A DNA stretch of 64,000 nucleotides from Bacteroidota bacterium (GTDB lineage: Bacteria; Bacteroidota; Bacteroidia; Flavobacteriales_E; Vicingaceae), in assembly GCA_013112545.1 (NCBI GenBank), contig JABFGJ010000009.1, positions 1 to 64,000 on the forward strand, written 5' to 3'. Of the stretch, positions 9,197 to 18,279 are shown in pieces. The position numbers and the translations under genes are program-made. The notes beneath the pieces were generated by a model. It saw nothing but the letters and a program-made list of their open reading frames with translations. It made no database searches and had not been told where the DNA came from. Numbering within the stretch: position 1 is the first letter of the stretch; every line of letters begins with the position of its first letter.

Positions 9197-10225
9197 TTGA
9201 AAATTTTAGTAACAGGTGGAGCAGGATATATTGGTTCACATACGATTATTGAATTATTAGAATTAACTGATTTTGAGGTTGTTTCGATTGATAATTATAT
9301 AAACTCTTCTGCAAAAACTTATGAAAGGATAAACGAGGTTGTTAAAAGGAAGTTTGATTTTTATGAGGTTGACTTAAAAAACTTAGTTGACTTAAAAGCG
9401 ATCTTTAAAAAGCATAAATTTGATGGTATAATTCACTTTGCAGCACTTAAATCTGCACCTGAGTCTATTGATAAATCTTTAGAATATTACTTCAATAATA
9501 TTTATAGCCTAATGAACCTATTGGAATGTCAAAAAGTTTTTGGTGTTCCACATCTAATTTTTTCGTCATCATGTACAGTATATGGAAATGTAAATGAACT
9601 TCCTGTAAATGAACTTACTCCAGTTGGCCACTCAGAATCCCCATATGGCAGTACAAAAAAAATTGGTGAAGAGATTATTGAAAATGTGGTTAATAACTTA
9701 GTTAATTCCAGTGCGATTTCGTTAAGATACTTTAATCCGGTTGGCGCTCATATTTCCGGTTTGATTGGAGAGGACTCTCCCAGTCCTTCAAAAAACTTAT
9801 TTCCACTTATTACTCAAGCAGCAATTGATAAGAATAAAGTATTAAGTGTTTTTGGTTCTGATTATAATACTAGGGACGGGACATGTATTAGAGATTTCAT
9901 ACATGTAAGTGATATTGCAGTTGCACATGTTTTAGCTTTAAAATATCTTCATAGTAAGAAAAACACATTATTACATGAGGTTTTTAATTTGGGTAGTGGA
10001 GTTGGCTATACTATTTTAGAGGTAATAAAAGAATTTGAAAAAGCTACTAAAATTAAAATAAAATATAAGTTAACTGATAGGAGAGAAGGGGATGTCATTT
10101 CAATTTATTCTGATAATAAAAAAGCAATTAAAAAATTAGGTTGGAAGATTAATTATGATTTAAATTCAATGTTAAAAAGCGCTTGGAATTGGGAACAATT
10201 TCTGAATAAAAATACTGAGTATTAA
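9197..10225 (+). CDS. galE: UDP-glucose 4-epimerase (NAD-dependent extended SDR)
   Basis: About 342 residues, interconverting UDP-glucose and UDP-galactose (or the N-acetyl forms) to supply galactose-type donors for the adjacent polysaccharide locus. The N-terminus KILVTGGAGYIGSHT is the NAD-binding Rossmann motif GxxGxxG. The catalytic YxxxK is YGSTK near residue 148, preceded by SSSCTVYG, and RYFNPVGAH and GTCIRDFIHV are GalE-typical. I chose the TTG at 9197 because it gives the family's usual M-K-I-L-V-T-G-G start. An in-frame TTG at 9176 would add seven residues. The gene ends 3 bases before the convergent glycosyltransferase gene. Confidence 0.92.
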   Translation: MKILVTGGAGYIGSHTIIELLELTDFEVVSIDNYINSSAKTYERINEVVKRKFDFYEVDLKNLVDLKAIFKKHKFDGIIHFAALKSAPESIDKSLEYYFNNIYSLMNLLECQKVFGVPHLIFSSSCTVYGNVNELPVNELTPVGHSESPYGSTKKIGEEIIENVVNNLVNSSAISLRYFNPVGAHISGLIGEDSPSPSKNLFPLITQAAIDKNKVLSVFGSDYNTRDGTCIRDFIHVSDIAVAHVLALKYLHSKKNTLLHEVFNLGSGVGYTILEVIKEFEKATKIKIKYKLTDRREGDVISIYSDNKKAIKKLGWKINYDLNSMLKSAWNWEQFLNKNTEY

Positions 10226-10228
10226 TAT

Positions 10229-11377
10229 TTATTGTTGTAAAACTAAATTGTATATATTGTTATGAAATTCTATGGGGTTATTTAAATTACAAATTAACTC
10301 TACTTTTTCTCTAGAAAAGTTCCCCATTTCTATAATCTTTGAAGTATTATTAAACAGATGTAAAACCTTTTCAAGAAGGCTATCAACGTCATTTAATTTA
10401 AAATTAAGTCCTTCTATATTATTATTTATAATTTCTTTTAATTCAGGGATGTCTGATGTTATAACAGGAAGCTTGTAGGCCATTTTCTCTAACAATGAAA
10501 TGGGTAAACCTTCTTTAGATGATGGAAAAATACCAATAGAAGAGATATTAAGGAAATCTCTTACATTAGAAACTGATCCAGTAAAAACTATAGATTCATC
10601 CATTTTAGCATAGGTTTCAATTTTACCATTTGTTTCATCAGGACCTATTATAAATAATTTTCCCTTTAACGGATGGTTTAATTTTTTCCATGCTTCAATT
10701 AAAGTAATATGTCCTTTTGAGTAGTTAATTCTAGATATATAGATGCAATTTAATTTTTCTTTTACTATTTCAGATGTTCTTACATAATCTTTTATATTTA
10801 TACTATTCTCAAGAGTTTTTAAGATTAATTTCTTATTATTTAATTTATACTTAAGAATATAATTACTTACTACATTAGATACTGCTATTAAATTGTAATA
10901 CTTATAAAGCCTTTTATATGCCAACGATAGAAGCGCTCTTTGGTATATTTTATAGTCTCCCTGGGTAATTCTAGCAGAGTGATCTGTAAAAATAAGTTTA
11001 ATGTTGGGTTGTTTTTTATAAGCTAAAATGCCAATAGCTAGTTGACGAGGAAGTGTATGGAAGTGAAGGATATTTAAATTAAGTTCAATAATCTTTTCTC
11101 TTATTTCTATTGATTTTTTAAAAGTTTTTCTCAAGAAGAATGAGTTTTTGAGGTATGTAAACAACGTGTAAGAAGTCTCAAATTTATAATTAAAAAGATG
11201 AAGAGTTACATTATTGTTCAATGGAATATTGTTTAACATTGTTAAACTATCAGATAGAATTAACAAGTGAATCTCATATTTCAAATAATCTAATGAATTG
11301 CAAAGTGAAATAACAACCTGAGAAACCCCTCCAACAGTTAAATCATTAACAACATATCCTATCTTTATTTTGCTCAT
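10229..11377 (-). CDS. Glycosyltransferase family 4
   Basis: A 382-residue GT-B fold glycosyltransferase, last gene of the leftward polysaccharide operon. The N-terminal acceptor domain opens GYVVNDLTVGGVSQVVISL, the usual glycine-rich loop of GT4 enzymes. The donor domain contains YISRINYSKGHITLIEAWKK and the E-x7-E nucleotide-sugar motif in SSKEGLPISLLEKMA. It probably adds a hexose to a lipid-linked oligosaccharide at the cytoplasmic face of the inner membrane. The donor and acceptor sugars cannot be inferred. It follows the flippase gene with a 19-base gap. Confidence 0.88.
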   Translation of the reverse strand: MSKIKIGYVVNDLTVGGVSQVVISLCNSLDYLKYEIHLLILSDSLTMLNNIPLNNNVTLHLFNYKFETSYTLFTYLKNSFFLRKTFKKSIEIREKIIELNLNILHFHTLPRQLAIGILAYKKQPNIKLIFTDHSARITQGDYKIYQRALLSLAYKRLYKYYNLIAVSNVVSNYILKYKLNNKKLILKTLENSINIKDYVRTSEIVKEKLNCIYISRINYSKGHITLIEAWKKLNHPLKGKLFIIGPDETNGKIETYAKMDESIVFTGSVSNVRDFLNISSIGIFPSSKEGLPISLLEKMAYKLPVITSDIPELKEIINNNIEGLNFKLNDVDSLLEKVLHLFNNTSKIIEMGNFSREKVELICNLNNPIEFHNNIYNLVLQQ

Positions 11378-11396
11378 AAATCATTAATTTTTTCTT

Positions 11397-12860
11397 TTAA
11401 TCAAAAAATATTCTCTTTCTATACTTGATTGTAATCCAAATTCTTTTTATTTCATATTTCATAAGCAAAGGATAAGTTATAATTAATGATAAAAAAGGGA
11501 TTAAAAAGAGTAAGTAATTATTTATAATTCCTTTTTTATCAAGGAGACTACAAATAAATGCACTTGTAGTAAGTATGAAAGTTAAAATATAAAACTTATA
11601 AAGTGAAAAAGGGAGAGCCATTGTTTTTCTAGATAAATGGTTCATTAATATGAATTCGATTAATTTGACTAGATAAACTGCAAGTGCTATCCCTACAATA
11701 CCAAAAAATTGGTACCCAAAATATCCAAATAATATAACGCCTGCTAAAACAGTTATTTCATTAAATAGAAAAAGCTTTGTTTTCTTTTTAATATAAAGGG
11801 AGTTTACAACAATTGAAGAAAATACTCTCCAAATAAATGCAACTGACAAAATAGGAAGAAAAGTGGTTACCTTATGATACTCTTCTGGAATAATCAACTC
11901 TAATACAGGATAGATAAGTGCTAAAATAATAGTGATTAAGAGCATTACAGAGGTAATAATTAGGTAAACTAAGCCTTGAATTTCTTCCTTTTTCTCTACT
12001 ATTTTTTCGTTTAAATATCGGTATAGTGTTGGATTTAATGCATTGTTAATTGAGTTTAACCAAATCTCTAAAACAGATACAAAAACTAGAGCAAGACTGT
12101 AAATACCAAGATTTTCCATAGTGTCTAGCCTCTCAATCATTATTTTATCGATACCATAGCCTAAGGCACCAATTACTGAGTTAACAAACAGAGGTAAGCT
12201 AAAGACTAAAAGCGCTTTGGAAATTTTTAAATCAAGAGAAATTCCATATTTTTTTATGAAGTAGAATAAAAAAAATATAATGATTATACCATAGCCAATC
12301 ACCCTACCATATGTCGCTCCTAAGGCTTCCATTTTTAGAAAGATAACACCTATTATGGAGCCTATTGTAAATAGGATTAAGGCACCTACATTTAAAATTG
12401 CATATTGTTTTAACTTCTCTTGATTCCGGTAGAAGTAACAAAATATTTCATAGAAAATTAAAAATGCTCCTTGAAATAGAGCCAAGATGTAAAATGTTCT
12501 AAAAGAATAATCGCTATCCTCTTTTTGAATAAAGGATAGAATAAATTCATCAAACAATAAACCAATAGAAATAAAAATTAGTTGAATGATTAAAATTAAT
12601 CCAATTGTTGAGCTAATTAGTTTTTTTAATTTTTCTTCATCCTTATATACATCCCAATATTGAAACAAAAAACCTTTTCCTACGCCTAACCCAATAATAT
12701 GACTAAAAATACTAGAGTACAAAAGGAATAAACTTAATATACCATATTGTTCATTACTCATATATTTTAAATATATTGGAGTAAAAACAAAAGCAAATGC
12801 TAAAGGCAGAAATCCTAAAATAGTATAGGTTATGGAGTTTTTGAGAATATCTTTAGACAA
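11397..12860 (-). CDS. Wzx-like oligosaccharide flippase
   Basis: A 487-residue integral membrane protein, with roughly 12-14 hydrophobic segments along the whole length, of the polysaccharide transport family (MOP superfamily). The N-terminus (SITYTILGFLPLAFAFVFTPIYL and later MSNEQYGILSLFLLYSSIF) is the typical start of O-antigen flippases. It would move undecaprenyl-linked repeat units across the inner membrane. It sits between a methyltransferase and a GT4 gene in the same operon. No symbol is assigned beyond the Wzx-like class because these proteins diverge strongly. Confidence 0.88.
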   Translation of the reverse strand: MSKDILKNSITYTILGFLPLAFAFVFTPIYLKYMSNEQYGILSLFLLYSSIFSHIIGLGVGKGFLFQYWDVYKDEEKLKKLISSTIGLILIIQLIFISIGLLFDEFILSFIQKEDSDYSFRTFYILALFQGAFLIFYEIFCYFYRNQEKLKQYAILNVGALILFTIGSIIGVIFLKMEALGATYGRVIGYGIIIIFFLFYFIKKYGISLDLKISKALLVFSLPLFVNSVIGALGYGIDKIMIERLDTMENLGIYSLALVFVSVLEIWLNSINNALNPTLYRYLNEKIVEKKEEIQGLVYLIITSVMLLITIILALIYPVLELIIPEEYHKVTTFLPILSVAFIWRVFSSIVVNSLYIKKKTKLFLFNEITVLAGVILFGYFGYQFFGIVGIALAVYLVKLIEFILMNHLSRKTMALPFSLYKFYILTFILTTSAFICSLLDKKGIINNYLLFLIPFLSLIITYPLLMKYEIKRIWITIKYRKRIFFD

Positions 12861-12938
12861 ATTTTATTTAATAATTTTGTAAATCTATTAATTTAGAGAA
12901 TAGAGATTTACTATTAAACTATTTAGTTAGAATAGATT

Positions 12939-13679
12939 CTAATCTTCTTGTTTTCTAAATTGATTAATTACTTTATCACCCAAAATAGATTTTAACAAAA
13001 GTTTAATCCCTAAGCCAATTGTTGGATTATTAATTTTGTATGAGTCTGTAGCTCTTATCGCTAATAATTCAGGATGAACGATGTCTCTTGGGAATGAAAT
13101 AAGTTCTGTATTAAATTTAAGGTCTCCTATTGGTGCAAATAATACTATATTTTGTTTATACCAAGAAAATACCTTTTCATTGTTCCACAGTATGGGTCTT
13201 AAACAATCATGCAACTCATATCCATGCTCAATAAATAACCCTTCCCAATATGATAATGGTTGTTCATTAATATGGTTTTGTCCACCTTGGTTTGGAATAG
13301 CAGCTGAGAATACAACTCGATTTGAAGAACTAACTAAGTTTGATACAAAAGTTTTAGCAGATGCTTCTGAAAGATGTTCTGCAACTTCTAGGGATATTGC
13401 AAGATCAAACTTATTCTCAAGTTTAATAGGTTTTTCTAAATCTACTTCGATAAACTCTTTTTTAGAAATATACTTATAAAGCAACTCTTTGTTTACCCAC
13501 TTCCCGTCTAATCCTAGAACGTTTGTAACACCTGCCTTTTTGAAAACATTAAGGAAAGTGCCAATCCCACAGCCAAAATCAACTATAGAGCTTGGGTTTA
13601 ATATTTTAATAATTTCAGGTACAATTTCTGATGGACTTTCGAGATTATGCATCGTCTCGTTATGTTTGTATTTGCTCAT
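12939..13679 (-). CDS. Class I SAM-dependent methyltransferase
   Basis: About 246 residues. Motif I (IVDFGCGIGTFLNVFKKAG) is near the N-terminus, followed by the acidic motif II (VLGLDGKWV) and DLAISLEVAEHL. This is the Methyltransf_11/23 arrangement seen in polysaccharide loci, where such enzymes methylate sugars. The ATG at 13679 is preferred; a TTG at 13697 would extend six residues. The gene start overlaps the upstream membrane protein gene by 20 bases, so the two are co-transcribed. The acceptor is unknown. Confidence 0.85.
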   Translation of the reverse strand: MSKYKHNETMHNLESPSEIVPEIIKILNPSSIVDFGCGIGTFLNVFKKAGVTNVLGLDGKWVNKELLYKYISKKEFIEVDLEKPIKLENKFDLAISLEVAEHLSEASAKTFVSNLVSSSNRVVFSAAIPNQGGQNHINEQPLSYWEGLFIEHGYELHDCLRPILWNNEKVFSWYKQNIVLFAPIGDLKFNTELISFPRDIVHPELLAIRATDSYKINNPTIGLGIKLLLKSILGDKVINQFRKQED

Positions 13680-15012
13680 GGGGTATTTTTTTATCAAGAT
13701 ATCCTACTTTAAATAATATTGCTAAAAACGAAGTGTAAAACGGTAATCCTGGGATTTTATATCTTGATAAAGCACCAAAATTATAGGATGTAATTCCTAC
13801 TGCAATACCAAAAATTATTGCGAAAAGCAAAAATACCTTTATTTCATCATTCCTATATAGGTTTTTGAAAAAGTTAATTAACCCAACTTTAAAAAAAACA
13901 TAAATGGTAACAATTAAGAGTATAAATGATTGTATTGCTTCGAATACTGTTGCAAAATTCCTTACATCAGTAAATATAAATGGTCTAAAATAAGTAACGA
14001 AAAAAGCTTCAGGTGCTTTTGTTAAAATCCCGATTGGAGTGTATTCCACCTCACCTAAACTATATCCAGATTGATCTCTTGTTTCTGCTAAAAAAGTATG
14101 CCAGTTGTGAAACCCTTCTGCAACACTTTTTACATTATCTAAAGAGTACTTCCCGGCCCCTTCAGATACAGTTTTTAAAAAGTAGAAACCACCTATGAAG
14201 AAGATTATAAGTATTAAAGGAGTAATTATAATTTTTAAAAAAATATTTTTAATTCTATTTCTATACTTAGATTGTAACCATATTAACATTATAGGAACAA
14301 ATGTATAGAGAATGTAAGGTTTAAGTATAAAGCAAAGAAAAAATGATAGAATAATTAAAAAGAAAGAGTATATCAACTTATACCCAATAGAAATGTTGTA
14401 AAATCCATAAAAGATAAGTCCTACTGCTGCTAATGTTAAAGGGTCTTTTAATATACCTGAACCCCAAATTCCAATAGTTGGGTAAAATAATACTCCTACT
14501 GCGAAATATTTGTAAATCGATGGATATAATTTACAAAGTGTTTCATATAATTTCCACACCCCGTACGAACATAGCATAGAATATAAAATATTAGATGCTA
14601 AATAATTGTTCCCAGTAATGAAGTTGAAAATGCTAATTATTTTACTCATAAAAAACACATCATTAGCTCTAAAAAAATAATGAGCTATAAAATTACTATC
14701 ATACAATAGATTAGATATCTGATTATAGTCACTAAAATAAATATTAAATATATTCTCAGGATTATTGATGAGCTGGCCAAGTATAAATTTTGCACCTGCA
14801 AAATATAAGAATGTGTCACCTCCCTTATAAATGTAGGAGTGTAATAAAACAAACAAAATTGTACAAAGAAATTTGAAATAAATAAAAGGTAAAAAGTATT
14901 TTTTACCAATAAAATTCATCTTTGTCATAGCTCTATTTACCAAAGCTAAGATAATGCTTAAGTAAATAATACTTATTAATAAATCAAAAAATGTTATACC
15001 TACAAGAAACAC
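13660..15012 (-). CDS. Polytopic membrane protein, candidate Wzy-like polysaccharide polymerase
   Basis: A 450-residue protein with about 10-12 hydrophobic segments and few long loops, starting with GTG at 15012 (no nearby ATG). One larger extracytoplasmic loop (about residues 270-330, around GFHNWHTFLAETRDQSGYS) is followed by a conserved-looking YFRPFIFTDVRN segment. Aromatic-rich RPF segments of this kind occur in membrane proteins of exopolysaccharide loci. The locus has a Wzx-like flippase but no other polymerase candidate, so this gene is the best one for Wzy. That is an inference from topology and position; sequence identity among Wzy proteins is too low to settle it by eye. Confidence 0.6.
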   Translation of the reverse strand: MFLVGITFFDLLISIIYLSIILALVNRAMTKMNFIGKKYFLPFIYFKFLCTILFVLLHSYIYKGGDTFLYFAGAKFILGQLINNPENIFNIYFSDYNQISNLLYDSNFIAHYFFRANDVFFMSKIISIFNFITGNNYLASNILYSMLCSYGVWKLYETLCKLYPSIYKYFAVGVLFYPTIGIWGSGILKDPLTLAAVGLIFYGFYNISIGYKLIYSFFLIILSFFLCFILKPYILYTFVPIMLIWLQSKYRNRIKNIFLKIIITPLILIIFFIGGFYFLKTVSEGAGKYSLDNVKSVAEGFHNWHTFLAETRDQSGYSLGEVEYTPIGILTKAPEAFFVTYFRPFIFTDVRNFATVFEAIQSFILLIVTIYVFFKVGLINFFKNLYRNDEIKVFLLFAIIFGIAVGITSYNFGALSRYKIPGLPFYTSFLAILFKVGYLDKKIPHEQIQT

Positions 15013-15053
15013 AAGGTCAAAAGTAATTTTTTAAACGTGGATATAAATATTAA

Positions 15054-16061
15054 TTATTTAATAACTTTTTTCATCAAGTATTTAATTCCTTCCTTCTTAA
15101 AAATAAAAGGAAGTATCACTAGACATATTTTATACATAATTGGTTTGCCTTTAGTAACTTTTAAAGCTTGTAAACAAATATCAATTGAATGATGAATTAT
15201 GTATTGTTTTAACTCTGTAGTCATTATAATTTGTTGGTATTTGAATATTTCATTAAAAAGAGATAAACTATCTTTTAAACTTTTAAAATGAAACGCTTCA
15301 GATGGCCTATTATTAACTAGTTCAATTAATTGATGCTTTACTTCTTTATTTAGTAGCTTTTCAATATATAATTTAGATACCTTATTGTGGGCTTTTACTT
15401 GATTTAAGTTGTTTTGGTTAGAAACGCTGTTAGGGTTAATTCTATATAAATATAATACAAAAGGCAAGTTTGCTATTTCAATGTTTTTTGAATTTAATCT
15501 TAGCCATAATTCAAAATCTTCAGAATATTTAAAATCTAGGTCATATTTATTGTTTTTTAAAACACTAGAACGAGCTAATATGGATCCATGGATTAAAGGT
15601 TGTGTGAAATAACTGCTAAATTTTAATGTAGAAGGATTAAAATATATGGTGTTATTATGACGACTTAATCTCTTGCCATGTTGATCAATTATCTGTGCTT
15701 TTGTCCCTAATACAGAGATGTGATGATTGTTTTTTAGATACGAAACTTGCTCTTTAAATCTATGTTTAATACTTATGTCATCAGCGTCCATTCGGGCAAT
15801 AAATTCACCATTAGCGAGCTCAATTCCTTTATTTAGTGATTTTATTAGTCCGATGTTATTTTCATTTTTATAAATTATAATCCGTGAATCTTTTTTAATC
15901 CAAGTTGAATAAATTGCTTCACTATTATCTTCGCTACCATCATCGATTATTAGAATTTCTATATTTAAATAAGTTTGATTTACTATAGACTCAATAGCAT
16001 CATTTAGATACTTTTCAGCATTGAAGCAAGGTAGAATCACTGAAACTAGAGGCTCCTCCAT
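15054..16061 (-). CDS. Glycosyltransferase family 2
   Basis: A 335-residue GT-A fold glycosyltransferase. The start VSVILPCFNAEKYLNDAIES, the segment EILIIDDGSEDNS and the metal-binding ARMDADDIS (DxD motif) are classic GT2 signatures. The C-terminal ~110 residues are helical and basic, likely membrane-peripheral. It probably extends the polysaccharide repeat unit using a UDP- or TDP-sugar. It is separated by 3 bases from the upstream acyltransferase gene, within the leftward operon. Confidence 0.92.
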   Translation of the reverse strand: MEEPLVSVILPCFNAEKYLNDAIESIVNQTYLNIEILIIDDGSEDNSEAIYSTWIKKDSRIIIYKNENNIGLIKSLNKGIELANGEFIARMDADDISIKHRFKEQVSYLKNNHHISVLGTKAQIIDQHGKRLSRHNNTIYFNPSTLKFSSYFTQPLIHGSILARSSVLKNNKYDLDFKYSEDFELWLRLNSKNIEIANLPFVLYLYRINPNSVSNQNNLNQVKAHNKVSKLYIEKLLNKEVKHQLIELVNNRPSEAFHFKSLKDSLSLFNEIFKYQQIIMTTELKQYIIHHSIDICLQALKVTKGKPIMYKICLVILPFIFKKEGIKYLMKKVIK

Positions 16062-16064
16062 AAC

Positions 16065-17156
16065 TTATTTGGAAATTGTAGTTAGTACTCTATTTCTAAT
16101 TTTCATAAATGGTTCCTCTATATAATAAGTCGTAATAACAGCAATTAAAAAGGTGGTTAATAGATACAGTATAAAAATTATTTTTGAATCGGGGAAGTAG
16201 TATAGAAAATAATACACCAAGATATAATGCCATAGATACCAATTGTATGAAAAATAAGAACATAATTTAACCCAAGAAGGTAATGCTATTTTTAAATGTA
16301 GTATTTGGGTCAATATTATAAACACTCCCAATGGAATCATACCATGATAAAGTACTTCTATGATTGCATTTGGTGTAGAAATATAAATTTTAAATGCTCC
16401 CAATATTAAGCCAGAGATAAAGAAGCTACAACCTAAAATGATTACTTTTTTTGATTTTGTGTTTAATTCATTGCTCTTGTTAATAAAGGAATGATTTGTT
16501 AACTCTAATAATGCTAGTAAAACACCCAATGCTAAGGCATCTATTCTATTATGTGTTCCTGCATATGTTTCTATATCTAATTGAAAACCAATAAACCTAA
16601 AGATGTATCCCGAAAGGATCAGTAGAATTAAAACTGTTTTTAATTTGGATTGATTGTTTTTAAAAAAAAGTGAAATTAAAACTAAAGTAATTGGGAGTAG
16701 GACATAAAAATGCTCTTCAACACACAATGACCATGCATGAAATAGCACATTACTACCAGAATAATTCTGAGTAAATGTAAAGTAATAGATTAGTTCATTA
16801 AAGCTAAACTTCTTTAAAGGTATTGGAAAGGCATAATTATAAAGAATAAAAGAAACTATAATAGCAAAGTAGAAAGAAGGTATTATTTTAAAAAAACGCT
16901 TTATGTAAAATACTTGAAAATTTTGTTTTTTTCCACTTAGATAATTTTTTAGTGGAGCTCTACCAACTAAATAGCCCGAAAGAACAAAGAATAAATCAAC
17001 ACCTAATGCACCTTGATTTATAACATAATTTAACGGTGGAATTGAGTAATATGAAAAAAAGTGAACTTCAACTACCATTAAAATTGCGATAGCTCTTAAT
17101 AGATCTAGAACAGGATTTCTTTCCAGCTTAAGTATGTTAAGAAGGTATTTTTTCAT
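16065..17156 (-). CDS. Acyltransferase family 3 (OafA/YrhL-like)
   Basis: A 363-residue integral membrane acyltransferase with about ten hydrophobic segments. The family signature LDLLRAIAILMVVEVHFF near the N-terminus includes the conserved His. GALGVDLFFVLSGYLVG and the later SLCVEEHFYVLLP are further typical elements. Such enzymes put O-acetyl or other acyl groups on surface polysaccharides. Its start overlaps the end of the upstream GT4 gene by 20 bases. A second member of the family lies at 20460 on the other strand. Confidence 0.92.
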   Translation of the reverse strand: MKKYLLNILKLERNPVLDLLRAIAILMVVEVHFFSYYSIPPLNYVINQGALGVDLFFVLSGYLVGRAPLKNYLSGKKQNFQVFYIKRFFKIIPSFYFAIIVSFILYNYAFPIPLKKFSFNELIYYFTFTQNYSGSNVLFHAWSLCVEEHFYVLLPITLVLISLFFKNNQSKLKTVLILLILSGYIFRFIGFQLDIETYAGTHNRIDALALGVLLALLELTNHSFINKSNELNTKSKKVIILGCSFFISGLILGAFKIYISTPNAIIEVLYHGMIPLGVFIILTQILHLKIALPSWVKLCSYFSYNWYLWHYILVYYFLYYFPDSKIIFILYLLTTFLIAVITTYYIEEPFMKIRNRVLTTISK

Positions 17157-18276
17157 TTATAAGAGTTTCATACATTTTAATTGTGGGTTGGTTAGAACTG
17201 AATTTGTCTAAAATAGTGTTTCGTAACCTCCCTCCAATAGTATCAACTAGATCTAGTTGATTGTAAATTAACCGAATTACTTTTTCAGCATCATTTTCTG
17301 GCTTAGAAATATCCATAAAATAGCCATTTGTTCCATTTATAATATATTCATCGAAATCACCAACACCTTTACAAACACATACAGCTTTTTTCATAAGTCC
17401 AATTTCTTTTATGACATTATTACTTGCTTCTGTTAAAGAGGGGTGAATAATTAAGTCTGAAGCTTCCATATATTCTAAGAAATCTTTTCTAAAACCAAGC
17501 AAGTGAATTTTTTTATCTAAATTATTTTGCTTGATATACTCATTTAGGTTTTCTTTTTCTGGACCTTCATCAAGTATCAAAAGTTGAATATCAAACTCTT
17601 CAGTTAAAAGTTTCTTTATAATTGGCAAAATTAGGATATGTCTTTTAAAAGGAATAAGTCTTGCTATCATTATAATTCGCAATCTTGCAGGATACTCTTT
17701 TTTAATTTTTATTACTTTTTTACTGTCAACTTTACCGTATTTTGAAAAATCGTATAAATATGGGATAACTTTAACTTTTTTAATATCAATTTTCTCATAT
17801 TTCTTTATTCCATTATATACACCTCTTGACGGTACAACTATTTCTTTTGCAAATAAGTTAATTATTTTATCAAAAAATACTTCATTCTTATTTACTTTTA
17901 GTGGTATTCCAAAATCTCCTTTATTGAATTTGAAGTGATGTCTGAAAACAATCAACCGTGCTTTTATAAACGGCTGAGCTAAAACAGCAATAAAGTTAAC
18001 ATGTTGAAGATTTGAGAAAATGATATCTATTTTATTATTCTTTACAAATTGGATTAAAAAAAAATATTGACTTAAGTAATACCTTAATGATGAACTCGTA
18101 TTTACAGTGTTGGTAAACGTTTTAATATTTATTAACTCTAAATTTTTATGAATTTCTCCATTTTCGCAAGTAGTTAAAAAAAAGACTGTATGTCCTAGTT
18201 TTTTTATCTCTTGAAGTGTTGTTTCAATAACTACAGATCTTTTATTTGATGGATAATAGAATAAAATATTTTTCAT
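17137..18276 (-). CDS. Glycosyltransferase family 4
   Basis: A 379-residue GT-B glycosyltransferase. The N-terminal domain opens with MKNILFYYPSNKRSVVIETT. The donor-binding half has IMIARLIPFKRHILILPIIK and the E-x7-E motif in HPSLTEASNNVIKEIG. It belongs to the leftward polysaccharide operon, with a 3-base gap after the upstream GT4 gene and a 20-base overlap with the downstream acyltransferase. Sugar specificity is unknown. Confidence 0.88.
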   Translation of the reverse strand: MKNILFYYPSNKRSVVIETTLQEIKKLGHTVFFLTTCENGEIHKNLELINIKTFTNTVNTSSSLRYYLSQYFFLIQFVKNNKIDIIFSNLQHVNFIAVLAQPFIKARLIVFRHHFKFNKGDFGIPLKVNKNEVFFDKIINLFAKEIVVPSRGVYNGIKKYEKIDIKKVKVIPYLYDFSKYGKVDSKKVIKIKKEYPARLRIIMIARLIPFKRHILILPIIKKLLTEEFDIQLLILDEGPEKENLNEYIKQNNLDKKIHLLGFRKDFLEYMEASDLIIHPSLTEASNNVIKEIGLMKKAVCVCKGVGDFDEYIINGTNGYFMDISKPENDAEKVIRLIYNQLDLVDTIGGRLRNTILDKFSSNQPTIKMYETLINEKIPS

Positions 18277-18279
18277 TTC

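Noticed and set aside
13081-13479. 132-residue plus-strand frame
   Set aside because: It is antisense to the methyltransferase gene, which has clear SAM-binding motifs; the antisense frame shows no domain.
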